64,000 bases of DNA from Floccularia luteovirens (lineage: Eukaryota > Basidiomycota > Agaricomycetes > Agaricales > Squamanitaceae): contig VSJF01000011.1 in the NCBI GenBank assembly GCA_009739215.1, positions 868,001 through 932,000 of the forward strand, written 5' to 3'. The notes under the pieces were generated by a model. It was not told the origin of the DNA and made no database searches. It saw nothing but the letters and a program-made list of their open reading frames with translations. Position 1 is the stretch's first letter, and each line of letters begins with the position of its first letter. The translations under genes and the position numbers were made by a program. Below are positions 35,271 through 47,900 of this stretch, piece by piece.

Positions 35271-36758
35271 CTACGGAATCTTTGAAATGATTATGTCGGG
35301 ATTTAGTACTTATGGGGGAGCCGGGGGGTTTTTAGATTTAATTGGACTTTCCCCGAATTGGGGGGAGTGTTTTAACACGTAACGAGTCCGTTTGAGCAGT
35401 TATGAATTTCAATGACATGTGGGGATTAGGGGAACTGGATGTGAAGTTAAAAAGCCATAAACACAGATTATTTTATTTTATTGTTTGGCTCTGAAACATT
35501 TGACAAACAGATGATTGTGCCTCCAAAATAATAATCTCGGTATATTTACCAACCCAAGATTCAGAGATGTACCAGAATTTACTTTCCTTTTACTATAGAC
35601 TTTAAGTAAGTCCATAGTTTGTGGAAGTCTAAGACCGAGAGAAATTCAAAATCATACATGAATATTCAATCCTTGGCTGATCTACTTTAGCTGAGCACCG
35701 TTTCAAATGAGTAATGCTAAACAAGTGGAAGGAATTTTCGGATAAGTGGAAACCCAGCAAGACACCTTCTAGAATAGCATTCTCACAGGCAAGTAAAATG
35801 GACACTAGGGTAATACAATGTGCTCCTTGTGATATCTGCTTGTAGAAGCATGAGCAATAATTGCTTGAATACTGATCAAGTAGAATAGAGCCAGTTCAGC
35901 TTCATTTTTTGAGTTTTTGTATAGCGAAGTAACCAAGGAGGCACTACGATTCCTTTTGATGACATCGGCAAGCCTCTGCATGGGGCTGATTAAAATAGTC
36001 CCATATCGTAAACAATATCTTGAATAAAACTTTAACTTGTGCATACATCCCTGTGTCCGCTTTGAATGGGGCCCATATTCGTTATTACTTCGAACCAGAG
36101 CAGAAGATTTCCAATGGAGGTCCAAAGTTACGGTATAGGCAACTGTCAATCTGCTTTCTGTCCTAGTCATAAGGGCATCACCTCATCTGAGGGGGGCGAA
36201 GGTGTTGACTGTGCCTTTTTGCTAGGGCTGTGATAAGCTATGTAGTATAAACAAAGGATAAAAGTGATAGGGGCTAAACCTTCTTCGAACTTAATATGTT
36301 TGGGTTTTAACTTTCACTTTGTGGCTGATATAACACTCGCCTCGGTCATTTCAGTAATAAGGACGCATCTTGTACAACGTCGTTACTCGGTGTTAGAACA
36401 AGTAGATTGTGAGGGTAAATTATGCACTGCTGAGCATACTCTGTCTTGAACTTTGCGGGGCTTCTGGGTACTGTATCGCGTGGGACTAGTATCAGGAACG
36501 TTCTATGTTCGGCTGGTATGGACAAATCACTACCCGGTTTATAAGAAATATAAAGCAGAAAAGATAATAAACTGTGTAAAGAGCCAACACGTATTAATGA
36601 AGGGTGGTTCGGATCAGCGAGAGGGCTCGGAGAACTTGACAAAGGCGAAGGAATATGTAAAAAAGGCTGGTGTCCATTGTTGAAATTCCTTCAAGGACTT
36701 TTAGGCTGAATGCATATCTGAACGCAGAATAGTTACAATTTCAAGAGCTCGTTGACTC

Positions 36759-36950
36759 GACCATGTCTACGAAATGAAACCACCCGACGAGAAGGAGGCC
36801 TTCTGCCTCGAATTCTAGAATGCGCGTTATGGCGTGGATCGTATAGAGAAGCCAGAGAAGTGGGACACGGGACCGCCTTGAAAGTCAGGCTCACCGGAAT
36901 CCTGGGAGAAAGAAGGGGATAGGGCGTTGATCAACCTTGTTGGTCTATGA
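36759..36950 (+). pseudogene. Degenerate coding relic, family unknown
   Basis: One frame reads DHVYEMKPPDEKEAFCLEF, TAG (36,816), NARYGVDRIEKPEKWDTGPP, TGA (36,879), then KSGSPESWEKEGDRALINL and a final TGA (36,948). The amino-acid composition and codon pattern are protein-like between the stops, while flanking sequence is not. No start, splice or known family was identified. Confidence 0.4.
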
Positions 36951-39163
36951 GCAGTAATTTTGAACATCGATTTTTGGTATAGGCGTTACGGCCAAGGGCC
37001 GCCGAGCTACATTCCTCTCGGATGACTACTTCGGATTGAGAGCTTGATACCTGATTCCCATTAATGTAAAGGTCTTTCGTATGGAGAAGTTGTAGAATGT
37101 GGAATATGCTCAACAAAACACCGTTACCTTTACGTGTGGGATAGTCATTTCATCTCATGAGAAGTGAAAAATTTTTCTGAGAGGCGGCCATAAGTTGGAC
37201 ATGTCTACAATAGTAAAAAATTATTCATGAAGTGATAGTTCAAATGTGAAAAACGGCTGTGACGTACAAGTTGGACATAATGATAACTCAAAATATATGC
37301 CTTTAGGATATCCCACCCAATCTTCATTCTCATTGGTAATATCGGAGAAGCACCATGCTTTCAGAATGAGGTGATTCATGGCTATAATGAAGATTGCTTC
37401 CGAGTCAGCAGGAGCATGGGAGACTTCTTTTCATTGTGCTGTTTGCGTCCATTAATTAATTTGAAGATCTTTTCAATACATCCCTGAGTATAAAGAAATT
37501 AGGGTACATATAATAACCTTCCGGTTCAAATGGGCATGAGTCATGTGTGAATAATGAGACCCTATCAGGAGTACAAAGTTAAACTGGAAGTTTTGTCGAA
37601 TCACAATAATGAATCAAGCGTACAGAGCGTTTCGAAAAAAGAGGCAGTTGGGTTATCTGGTTTGTAAACTGGAAATTTTCAGTCATGAGAGGATGCGGAA
37701 CAGGATGCGGAACAGAAAATTTCAAGAATGACCATACTTCAGCCACAGATCACAAGATAAAACTTGATTTAGGTGCTTTACCAGGATTTTCGAGGCTACG
37801 GCGTAAAGAATTTTTAGTAGACTTTTGGGGTCGAGATACAATTTCCGTTTGCTAGGTCAATTATCACCGCGGTTCCCTTTAACGACAAAAATAAGAGAGA
37901 TCAAAGGCTTGTTCCTGCAATTGCTTCAATCACAATAGTGGTTAGTATCTAGCAGTAAAAATACTCACAGTATCTCTGTGGTCAACCCAGGACCTGGAAA
38001 TTGGGAGCTGCCCCGGGGTGGAAAAGTCATTCCCAGTTCCGATTCTTTGAAAGTTTAACTGGTCCGAGGGATCATTGAATCCAAATTGAATGTATGTTGC
38101 ATACAGAGTATTCACCCGAGTCCAAATGACGCTGTTGAATCCAACAATTTTTTCCGCTAAGACGTGTCCGCCTTTCAATAAAAGTGTTTTTCTGCATGAA
38201 CCTGGGTATACATACGCACAAAATGTGTACCTGGAGAGCCCTGTCGCGCCTCCAAGTGGGCCGTTCATAAAGATATTATATATTTCCTGTTAAACCTATC
38301 AGTTATACAGGTTCCATGTATTAAGGAGCAAGCGGGTCCTGTTCACAAAAAATTTAGTCAAGAAACAGTTAATCATAAGCAACACTTACAGTCATTCAAT
38401 CACAGAGGTGGATGAGGCTAATGAAAGATACTGTGATTGTCGATGTGAGACCTCGCAGTAGTCATAGCGTTTCAAGTGAACACCTTAAAGTCTTTCACAA
38501 TCCGAAAATTTCAGTTAACATCTACGGCTAGCATAGAATGATTTTCGCATTAGCGTTCCTTGGCCGTATGACTGGATAACAAGTGAGTTCTCATGACTTT
38601 CCGATAATTGTATACTGTACTATCTGGCTGACATGTTCGTTTCCAGGGTAGGTTGAACATTTGACCATTTTGAACGGCTGGTGTATTATTTCAAACCCAA
38701 AACGGAACATTGTTTGTTGTCACGTGCATGTATCTCCTTGGTGATTTTTGCAGCGACGCGTTTTCAAGTATATAAAACTCCAAGGACGTTCTCTCAGGCT
38801 TCGCTAACATCTCACATCCCATGCTAATTACCACCCAAAACAAGCCTCGATGTCCTTGAGCTGATTGCTATGAACTTGTTTTTGGTGAAAACACCATTTT
38901 CAACGCGTCTCTGCCTACCTGATATGACTGAAAAACTGTACGTCTCATTACCTTCTTCAATTAGATTGTACACTTGAACAATTATCTCCAATATATCTAG
39001 TTTACTATAACTTCGTGATTGCCTTCCTCCCAAGTTCCTATTTCGGGTTGTTTTTGAGCATCCTGCCTTTCAACACCCCTGGACTTTACATGTTCATTTC
39101 GTGCATACGTGCCAGGTGAACATCGAAGCGTGGTCGAAGACCATCAAATGGTTCAACCATATG

Positions 39164-39508
39164 TCACGCGGGCCGATGTCCTTTACATATTGTGGGTACT
39201 TGTCCCCATACGTCACGCTTGATCAAGGGCGTGGTGGAGAAGCGGGTGGATGAACCTTTAGAGAGAAATGGAATAAGAGAGGCCAATACCAACTCTGGGG
39301 ATGGTAAGTCTTGCCCATTGAATTCGATGTGTATGTGTACCTCTGATAACGCAGCAGTCGTGAAAGAAGGAAATGCGGAAAACCCTTGAACCGTGATAGG
39401 AGCTGTAACGATCGAAGGAGTCCTGCCTGCCCCAAATCTCACGTTGTATGGAGCGCTTATCAGCCCCAGATATTCACGATGTGAAATTAGAGGGGGGTAA
39501 TCGGTCAT
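39164..39508 (-). CDS. Possible small hypothetical protein
   Basis: A 114-codon frame starts at an ATG (MTDYPPLISHREYLG) that lies roughly 70 bases downstream of a CTTTATAAG on the - strand. It contains a mixed, moderately hydrophobic sequence (EVHIHIEFNGQDLP) and no known domain. It might be chance; kept only because a TATA-like site and a reasonable composition coincide. Confidence 0.22.
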   Translation of the reverse strand: MTDYPPLISHREYLGLISAPYNVRFGAGRTPSIVTAPITVQGFSAFPSFTTAALSEVHIHIEFNGQDLPSPELVLASLIPFLSKGSSTRFSTTPLIKRDVWGQVPTICKGHRPA

Positions 39509-42500
39509 TCGAACCGCCCACAAGTCGTCAGAAGCGTGTCTGTCGCGTGTCTGTTGGTTTTCAAGAAACTTATAAAGCCAGCTGGTGCTTCATGATCATT
39601 CCCTATCCACCTTCCATTCTCTGGCTTTGCATTTGGGGGACTTTTGTCTCTCTTGGTGTCAATCTGCGTCTTTTGTGGGCCTTTATGATCTGGCTGCTTT
39701 TACTTGACAAACATCCATTGGCAGAACTAGGGTGGATCTACTTGTTCTCATCGAATCTTACTATGTGCCCCAAATCTACAAGTTATGTGCCCTTCTCTGG
39801 GTTGCTACCAAGGTGTTAGCTCAAGCATTCGCATCAACTTCGAGGCATCATTGGACATAAACTGTTGAATGTGTGCACCGGACAATCCAAGGCTGCTCTG
39901 CTGTGATGATTTTCTGTCATCATGTCCACCGGCATTTTGACTTAAACACTAAAATGGTATGCCGTCAAGCTTTTTACACTTTTTATATTTTGTCTCATGG
40001 CTGTTTTTCACCATCTATTCTGTAGTTATTGCAGAGATATCTACTAGCCAGCAATTTGCTAGGATTCTACACTATGACATGGCGGTATAGCACATCGATA
40101 AAGGGGAAGAGGGAAACAACCTTCTTTTGGGTATAAAACTTCCCATGACCACCGATTGACCGACATCAATTCCAGATCAATCCAAAAAGAAATGTCATCA
40201 GATTGCAAAAGTAACACTTGCCCGTCCGAAGAATAACTCATGACCGCCATGAAGACCGGAGCCAAAATCAAGTCAAAAACAAATGTCAACCCCTCCCGTA
40301 AATCCCCGATAACAGATGAATAAATCAGTCAAGCTTCTTATACTTCGCATGACATTATATGTGGGTGGTGCGGTCCGAATGATATGGTATATGCCTAGCT
40401 TGTTTGGCTTCTCTTCGCCATCGTTATTGATGACCTTGTTATCATTTTCAGACTTGGACCCAGAGTCCCGGGAGCTGGTCATGATTAACGCCTTTTGATA
40501 GAGAATTCCCCGTACGCGTTGCCTTGCGCTGCGTGGTGGGGCATCTTTTACTTCATGCCGTTGAGGCAAATTCCAGGAGAGGTCATAGGCACGACCATCA
40601 GGGACACGAAGGGGATGGAGAAGCAGGAAATGAAATCCAGAGTTCCAGGCCCTATACAGTTTGTCAATATGGCAAGGCGCAAAAGCCGAGGAGGCGACCT
40701 GATTATGCTCCCGCATCGAGAGAGAGAAAAAACCGACAGGACATGTGTAACAATTTCCCCTGCTGTTCTGACGCCACCAGTTTGCCTCTGCTCACCCCCA
40801 CACATTCTGACCCTGCATCTCAAAACATAAACTTTACTTGACATCGATCCAGGTCAACAGGGGATGGGATATTTTATTCTATAGACCCATCCACGCTGTG
40901 CGAGGTGTTTTTACCTGACAAATGCACTAGGTGAGGAAACATCAATGAAAAGCTCCCTTCGTGCATGGGATTATCAAGAGCGCAGCGCATGCGCCTTTTG
41001 TGTCATTCGCCTTCTTCTTACCCAAGTTCGGAATACCGGATTAAATCAAGTGACTCCGCAACGTGGGTAAACCCCCAAATGAACAAGGTTTTGTTACTTA
41101 TCAAGAAATAACGAGTAAAGGTAAGAACATACAGTGAAAAGGTCACACGGGATGAGCAGCCATTTTTGGTACTGGTTCTCACATGTCTAGGCCTATTAAG
41201 GTATCTTGAACCAAATTGTGGGGTTGCGAATAGTAAGGGTTTTTGTACGTACCATCCTACTGACTCAATACCCGATGAATTGTTGTAATAAAGAAGTTGA
41301 GTTTTGTACGATGGTTTACTCAGTATAGATCATGCATACAGAGTGAGTCTGTTGAGAGACCTTGTGTGCGGTGAGGATCACAAGATTCCAATTATGACGG
41401 AAGTTTAAAGTTTTTTCTATGTAGAAAGGAGGCACGTTACCCAGAAAAGGGTTAATGGCACTGCATGCGTTCCTTTTACACACACCCATGCTGACGAATC
41501 CCTGATTCTTTTTATTCAACTGATATGATATGTAAGGCAATTCTGATATCTCAAGCTCTTATTGTTCTCCCTATTTCTGCAATTTCTCCCTCGAATCAGA
41601 ACCCGCCGCTCTGTGTGCGAAAAGATACAAAAAAAAAACAGGGCAGAGAAAAGACTTACCCATATATGTAAAGTCGAATACGTACTTCAAGCTTACCGCA
41701 AAAAGACTAGTAAATACGGGAAAGACATACCGGAGAAAAGGAACCCCCGAACGATTGAAGGAAGCTGCTAATACTTGCGATGAAGTGGAGAGAAGCGTGT
41801 TAAGCAAAGTGGGCATGTAAATGTGTGTAGAATACCAATATGTATACGTACGATATATACAGGCCTAAGCTACACTTTTGGTCTAACCTCCCTTCGTTTG
41901 CCTATCAGAAAATTGAGGATTATGAGCGCAAAGGTGGGAAGTTAATCCAATGAGAACGGACCACCCTCTGCCACAAAAAAAGAAAAAAAGAAAGGGTAGG
42001 GGAGAATGGTGGAAAAGTGCGGGCACGTAGCAGTTTCAATATCAGCTAAGGTTATGGTTGTGAGTTGTGTGTGTATCTCGTTGTGATGCGAGTGCGATGC
42101 GGCTAATGAAGAGGGGTATAACGCGTGATGTTCGCGGTGGCGGGTGGTATGAACGAGGTAATAAATAGAATAACGTGTGTTGGAGGAGGGATTGGGAGTA
42201 GAGAATGTTGTTTTCGTCAAATGAGTGGTTGCAAACCAAAAACGTGTCGCACATAAACAAAAAAGTGTCGCGGTTGAATGAGAGGTGGAGTGAGGGGGGT
42301 ATCGATATTTTTGATGATTGAGATAAATTGAAGCAAGTTGCATATACAGAATAAGGATTAGAAAAGAGGTCATCGAGACCATTTTCCCTCCTCATCCGAG
42401 ACACGCAGGGGAATTTCACAACCACAGCCGAAAGAGGGTTTCCGTTAGCATCCAGTACCGACGTATCCTCGACGACGACGGTGCCCCTGGGCCTCAATCG

Positions 42501-43247
42501 TTACATATGTGAGTTCTTTCGATGAGGATGTGGATAAGATGTTTGAATGTTGAGAAGCGAAATTCTGTGATATTGCGTGCTCGTGTGTTGTTTGTGATGG
42601 GATCGGGTAGGATGGGGACTACAAAAAAAAATAATAATAAAAAAGTAACAAAACAGGCTTTGTAAATGAACGGAATTACAAGAGAACGGAAATGAGAAAG
42701 AAAGAAATGTTCTGGGGTAAACCAGGGTTTGAACGGAAAAGAGTGAGATCTTAAACAGAAAATAAACAGGAAAAGAAATTAAGGGATTATGTGACAAGAA
42801 CAGAGAAAAAAAAAACCCGGTTGATTGGATGTGGAGGAAGGGAACATATATCCATACATACAAATAGAACAAGGAGTAAATATGCAAAAAAACTCGGTAG
42901 TGTCCAGTCCATAGGTAGCTCATGAGCCCCGAAGCGTGGTGTATCATATCAACAAGAAGAGGTGAGTGCGAGGGATTCAACAACGAAGAAAAACAGATGA
43001 GGATTCGAGAAATGAGAACGAACGCATACCGATGCGCAGCACCAGTATTTGCCAGTCTCTCCTCCTAAGGTCACTGCATTTCTTCATCTTCCACCCCCAA
43101 CACCATACTGCGAAAATCCAAGCCCAGCTCGAACCTCATAGTCTCAAGAGGATCCAAAGCCCAGCTGAAGACCTCAATAAAGCACCTTTTCGAGTGGTGA
43201 TTTCGTAACGTGACATGACATGACATGCAAGGGAAGCCTCATGAACC

Positions 43248-44937
43248 TCAGTACCGAGCATGACCTCCATTGAGCATTCCGTCAAAAGCAAGGTACCCAT
43301 CGGATTCACCACCAAGTGCCTGTACGAAGTCTTGTCCAAACTCGAGTGCATCTTCAGGGAATTTCGCATCATCCAACATTGCCATTGGGAAGTGTGTGTA
43401 TTTTCCTTGTTGCTCAACGGCGTTGTTAATGCACGAATTGTCCATGCCTAGACCGAGACCGCCCATGAACTTGCCAAGACTGTCTCCGCCATCATGTTGG
43501 ATGCCGATCTCGATCGGTGGGATCGCGCCGAGGTCAAAGTCGTCGCCGCCGATCATAGCATCGCCACTTCCACACCAACTTGATTCTTCCCACATGTACG
43601 ACGACGCTGGACTGGACGAAGCAGGTGAAGAATCCGTGAAGTTAGAGGCTGGTGAAATGAGAGAAATGGCTGAGGCAGGAGATAGGATGGATGAGCTAGG
43701 TGGCTGTTGTTGTTGCATTGACATGGTATCATGTTGGGTGATTGTTATGCTATCGGGAGCATGCACTGGCATTGCGAACATGCCTCTCAAGAACTCTGAA
43801 GACTATCAATGGAGAGTGATCAATATCAGATGCAAGACTCATGAAAATCTAGACATTACCTGAATACTTGCTTCGAATTGGCCGGCCTGACCGAACGATT
43901 GCATCCAAGCATCGTTGGGGGGAGGGAGGAAGTCAAAGTTAGACAGAGCGTCTTCTGGATGACCCGGGTGCGCCGCCCTGCGGCTGATCATTGGCAAGAG
44001 CGACGGCGAGGTTGGGCATGATGGAGTCATCTGGTAAACGTTCGGGATCTGTATGTATTGATAAGGTGGAGGAGTGGGCGCTGACGCGCTGCGTCCATGA
44101 TTCCTAGGGGCAACCATTGGCAGGACGAAAGAAACACTGCTGCCACCATGAACATTGACGCTACCGTCTGAAGTAAGGAGTTCCTCATGTTTGTTCTTCT
44201 TACTGCCCATGCCAGCTGGTGCGCGTAGTTTATCCTTGGCGCGCTGTGGGCGGTAGACGTAATTAGGGTACATCTGCTCGTGTTCCTTCTTCTTTTCCTT
44301 TGCGAGGTTTTCCCAGTACTGACGCTCCTCTGCAGAGAGGCTCTTCCACTGTTGACTGATGGTCTTGGAAAGATCAGCCTGACGCTGTTTCTTAGTGGGG
44401 CCGTCGACAGAAGCAGACGCAGCGGCATCTTCTTGAGCTTGTTGGCGATCCTCGCAGCACTTGCGACGGAAGAGGATGAAAGCGTTCTCTGGACGCTTGA
44501 TGTAGTCCTCATCACCCTTGCGTGGGCGACGCTCGACGATGTCGCTACTACATGAAGACTTACGGCGCTTATGTGTTGAAGGTGATGGCGATGAAGATCT
44601 GAGTGACGAGACGGGTGATAGAGTGCGGATGAAGTGATGAGGAGGTGGAGGGGTAGTTGAAGAAGAAGTGGAAGTGGAAAGTAAAGGAAGGGTGTTTCGC
44701 TCTGGCTCAAAAGGAGAAGAGGATGGAGAAGAGAAAGGACTGTCGGAGAGGTTATGAGAGACAGGGAAGGTGAAGGCGCGTGGCGTTGGAGAGATGATTG
44801 AGAGAGAAGGAGGTTGGGGTGCGTCTGTGGTCACTTCGAGTGCTTAGTGAAAACAAAAAGTCAGTAAGAATAAGAAAGAGAAAAGAAATAAAAGACAAAC
44901 ATCTTGAAATGGTATCGCGTGTGCGCAGAGCAGGCAT
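43248..44937 (-). CDS. HMG-box transcription factor
   Basis: Three exons on the - strand (44,901-44,937, 43,860-44,842 and 43,248-43,802; introns of 58 and 57 bases) give 524 residues starting MPALRTRDT. The start was chosen because only splicing to this 37-base exon supplies an ATG. The N-terminus is Ser/Pro-rich with basic KRRK clusters. The HMG box lies at about 126-212: YIKRPENAFILFRR, then DLSKTISQQWKSLSAEE, RQYWENLAKEKKKEHEQMYP and NYVYRPQR. An extra ~20 residue Gln/Ala/Ser stretch separates the first two parts. The C-terminal half is Ser/Gln/Met-rich, like an activation region. Layout resembles basidiomycete MATA_HMG-type regulators such as Coprinopsis pcc1 (nuclear, sexual development); that link is family inference, not identity. 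Confidence 0.85.
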
Positions 44938-47900
44938 TGTTGAGGAAGAAGAAAAGGAAGACAATGGGATGGAGGATAGGACGATGGATGAAAGAGATCG
45001 TGAAGAGGGGAAGGATGGGATTCAGCAGTGAGGAGAGCAACTTTTCTTTGTTCCTGAGTAGATGAGCAGAACAATTGGGACAATTAGCTGCGACGATTGC
45101 ACGGCGGGGTACAATCACAATAGCACAACCAAACCTCTTCTCATCCCTCTCGCCATTTATACTCCTACTAGCCCATTTATACAATCAAATCTACTTACAG
45201 ATCTCCTAGATCACCACCCAAGATCAAATCTTAGATCCTTCATTGTCCCCCGATTCTCTTGTTTGGCCTCGTGTTTGTCTCTCCAATGGACGCTATTGTC
45301 ATATCCGTACTCCTCCCGTCCTCGCCGCCCCCCGCCGGTATATAACTTATGACTTATCTCTTCCCTGTTTATTTTATTTATTTATTTTTCTTTTATTCCA
45401 TGTCTTCGTTACTGTCTTCAAGGCATAATGATCACTTTACTGCATCGTCTGCATTGCCTCACAATGTTTGAAACCAGTACGCTAACTATTAGTACAGCAT
45501 TGCAGCTCTGATCTCTACATCATTAAAGACCAGTCACCAGTTTCGATATGGTAATGCATTCAGTTTGCCTGCTATGGAAGGTACGACCCGAACATCCGTA
45601 TTCCTGAACAAAGTTTGCTTCCCAGCCCGTATTCTGTACCATTTGACTCGTCCGATCCCCTCTGCCCCCCATCGTAGATATCGACGGTTTACTTTTCCTT
45701 TCGGTTAACCCTTTATTTCAACCCCCCCGTTTTCTGTTATTCATCACTGCATCATTCCTCTATTATACAAGAATTCAGTAATTTCTCGAGAATTATTCTA
45801 TGAATTATCCTGAATGATGAAATGACGTCCAAACTTTCAAGTTCCGTACAGAGTGGACTTTGAAGTACGTACAGTCCAGCGAATATCCATTATCGATTTT
45901 GTTATCATCGCGTCATCCCAATATTCCTTTTTCATATCCGCGCAATCTTACGGATTTATTATCCGATTTTAGTTCCATGTTCCGAGTGTCCTCCATGCAT
46001 CCTATCCAGTTCGGCACACGACTTGAGCACCAGTTACAGATAGCATCATACTCCAATGCTGTAGAGCGCTAATGGTAACCATGCTTCGATCTCTTGTAAC
46101 TGCAGGGTGTGCGTCAAAAGGATGGTCTCTAATTAGCCGGAACACCACTTCACGTGTTCAGACGCCCTTTGCCCATCCCCTTAGCAAGGGAATGCCTGCA
46201 AGTCTGCATAATCCTCCCACAATGAGACATTGCAACCAACGTACAGCCTCCTTCATGTACTCTGTTCTTGATGCCGTGTAAGCTATTTTGGGCTCACTGC
46301 CCTCCATCTGACACCTATTATTTGGTAAACCTACTTCTAGTTGGTTTCATGACACTCTTTGCCAGCTCGCCATTCTACATGTTCACCGACCATCCGACAT
46401 GACCGGTTCTGACACTGGCGCATTTTAAAAATATCTGATGAATTGGCAGTGTCCTACCTCCTCATCAACCATCACGACTACAAATCACGCAATGTGCCAT
46501 AGTTTGAATTTTAACATCTTTATAGCATTTCCCTCCAGAAGCAACACGGCTTCGAATTTCCGCACACATTTTGAAACGTTGATTTCACTGGATCATGACT
46601 TGCATTGCTTTCCGATATTCTTACTTGCCTTGTTTCTTTCTTTCCGGGACAATATTGAAACAGTGATACCGTAGCAAAACGGCGTTCGATCTCCAACCCG
46701 CATTGCCTCCAGCCAATATGGCGATTACACATCAACCAACTTGACTTCGCCATTGTACTTTCGAACCACTGAACGCCCCGAAGTGCCTAACATATCATAC
46801 TAGGTATCCTAACCGACATTCGATCATGTATCCGTATCCATATCAAGTGATAATTAACCTTCTTTTTCTACAATTTCATTCCCAGTCCCACCTCTCCGAG
46901 TCACATTTTCGAGTATTTTTCACGACATTTGCCACGCAATTGCGACTTCACGTTCCGCATCTTCTTTGCATCGGCATCTTACTTCCATGTCATGTATGTA
47001 GACACCCAAGCCATCTACTTCGAAGTCAATACGGTATACACATGAGGAAAGGACTTTTGATTTAATATACTTGAGAGCGCTAATGAGCGTGTGTATGTGT
47101 CACAGGTAGCGTAGATCTTTCCACGTTGAATACGTTAACAACTTTCCACGAGTCGAGTCAAAGCTAAAAGTTACTGCTTTCTCTGTGGGAGACTGAGAGG
47201 GTATGGTATCTTTTGTGCATGTGGTTCTTTGACATTTCATTTACTTGTACCTTTACTTACGAGATAACTATACACTCTGCATAGGGTGTGAGATCTATGT
47301 ACGACACTGCTTTTCACATGGGCCCCACTTGTCCGTTTTTCTTTCTCCTTCTCAATGACTCTATGTTCAAGTTGATGCTGGGAACATTGAGGCATATCTA
47401 ATCTAATCTATAAAATTAATATCTTGATCGAGGTGGAATGACAGATGTAAGGCGGGGAAAAAAACGGATGTATTTTGTGTGCTAACTTAACCCAAAGGAA
47501 GTTGAATTTTATTTTAGATAAATCTTATCTTTCCTAATCCTCATATATATGGAGCTAAGATTGTATAATCACCAACATGACTCGAGTACGAATTTCCAAG
47601 TTCATCATATTGTACATTCTACATACCTCATAAATGAAGGAACGAAGATAGCTCAGCCATCTATCGATATCAACTCTTCATCATTCCGTCTACAGCGCTA
47701 GCCCTAACATTCAGCCTTCCTTTATGATCAACTCCCAGGGCGCGCGCCGCTCAACAAGCTCCTCCACATAATCTCATAGATAGTTGCCTATCTGGAAGGG
47801 ACGGGAGGTGGTCCGCCAGTCCAGCAAGATGTGATGATAAGAAACATTCTTGATAATCACATTTTTCTAATGTTTTTATCTTTATCCCCTTGAAGTCGAG

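Larger units (their letters stand above)
35271..43247. other. Gene-poor region with coding relics
   Basis: About 8 kb with no confidently named gene. It holds a coding-like relic at 36,759-36,950 and a possible small gene at 39,164-39,508. Long frames on the - strand at 40,273-40,844 and 41,942-42,983 are low-complexity or T/C-rich and show no domain; the stretch at 42,500-43,240 is probably the 3' UTR of the HMG-box gene. A tandem GGATGCGGAACA pair lies near 37,693. No LTR or TIR pair was recognised. Confidence 0.4.

Noticed and set aside
41942..42983. Long T/C-rich frames on the - strand
   Set aside because: Low-complexity Phe/Ser/Leu sequence without motifs, located downstream of the HMG-box gene; more likely UTR or spacer.
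44027..44710. Long alternative frame (227 codons) under the HMG-box gene
   Set aside because: It overlaps the HMG coding exon in another frame and shows no domain. Length is due to biased base composition.
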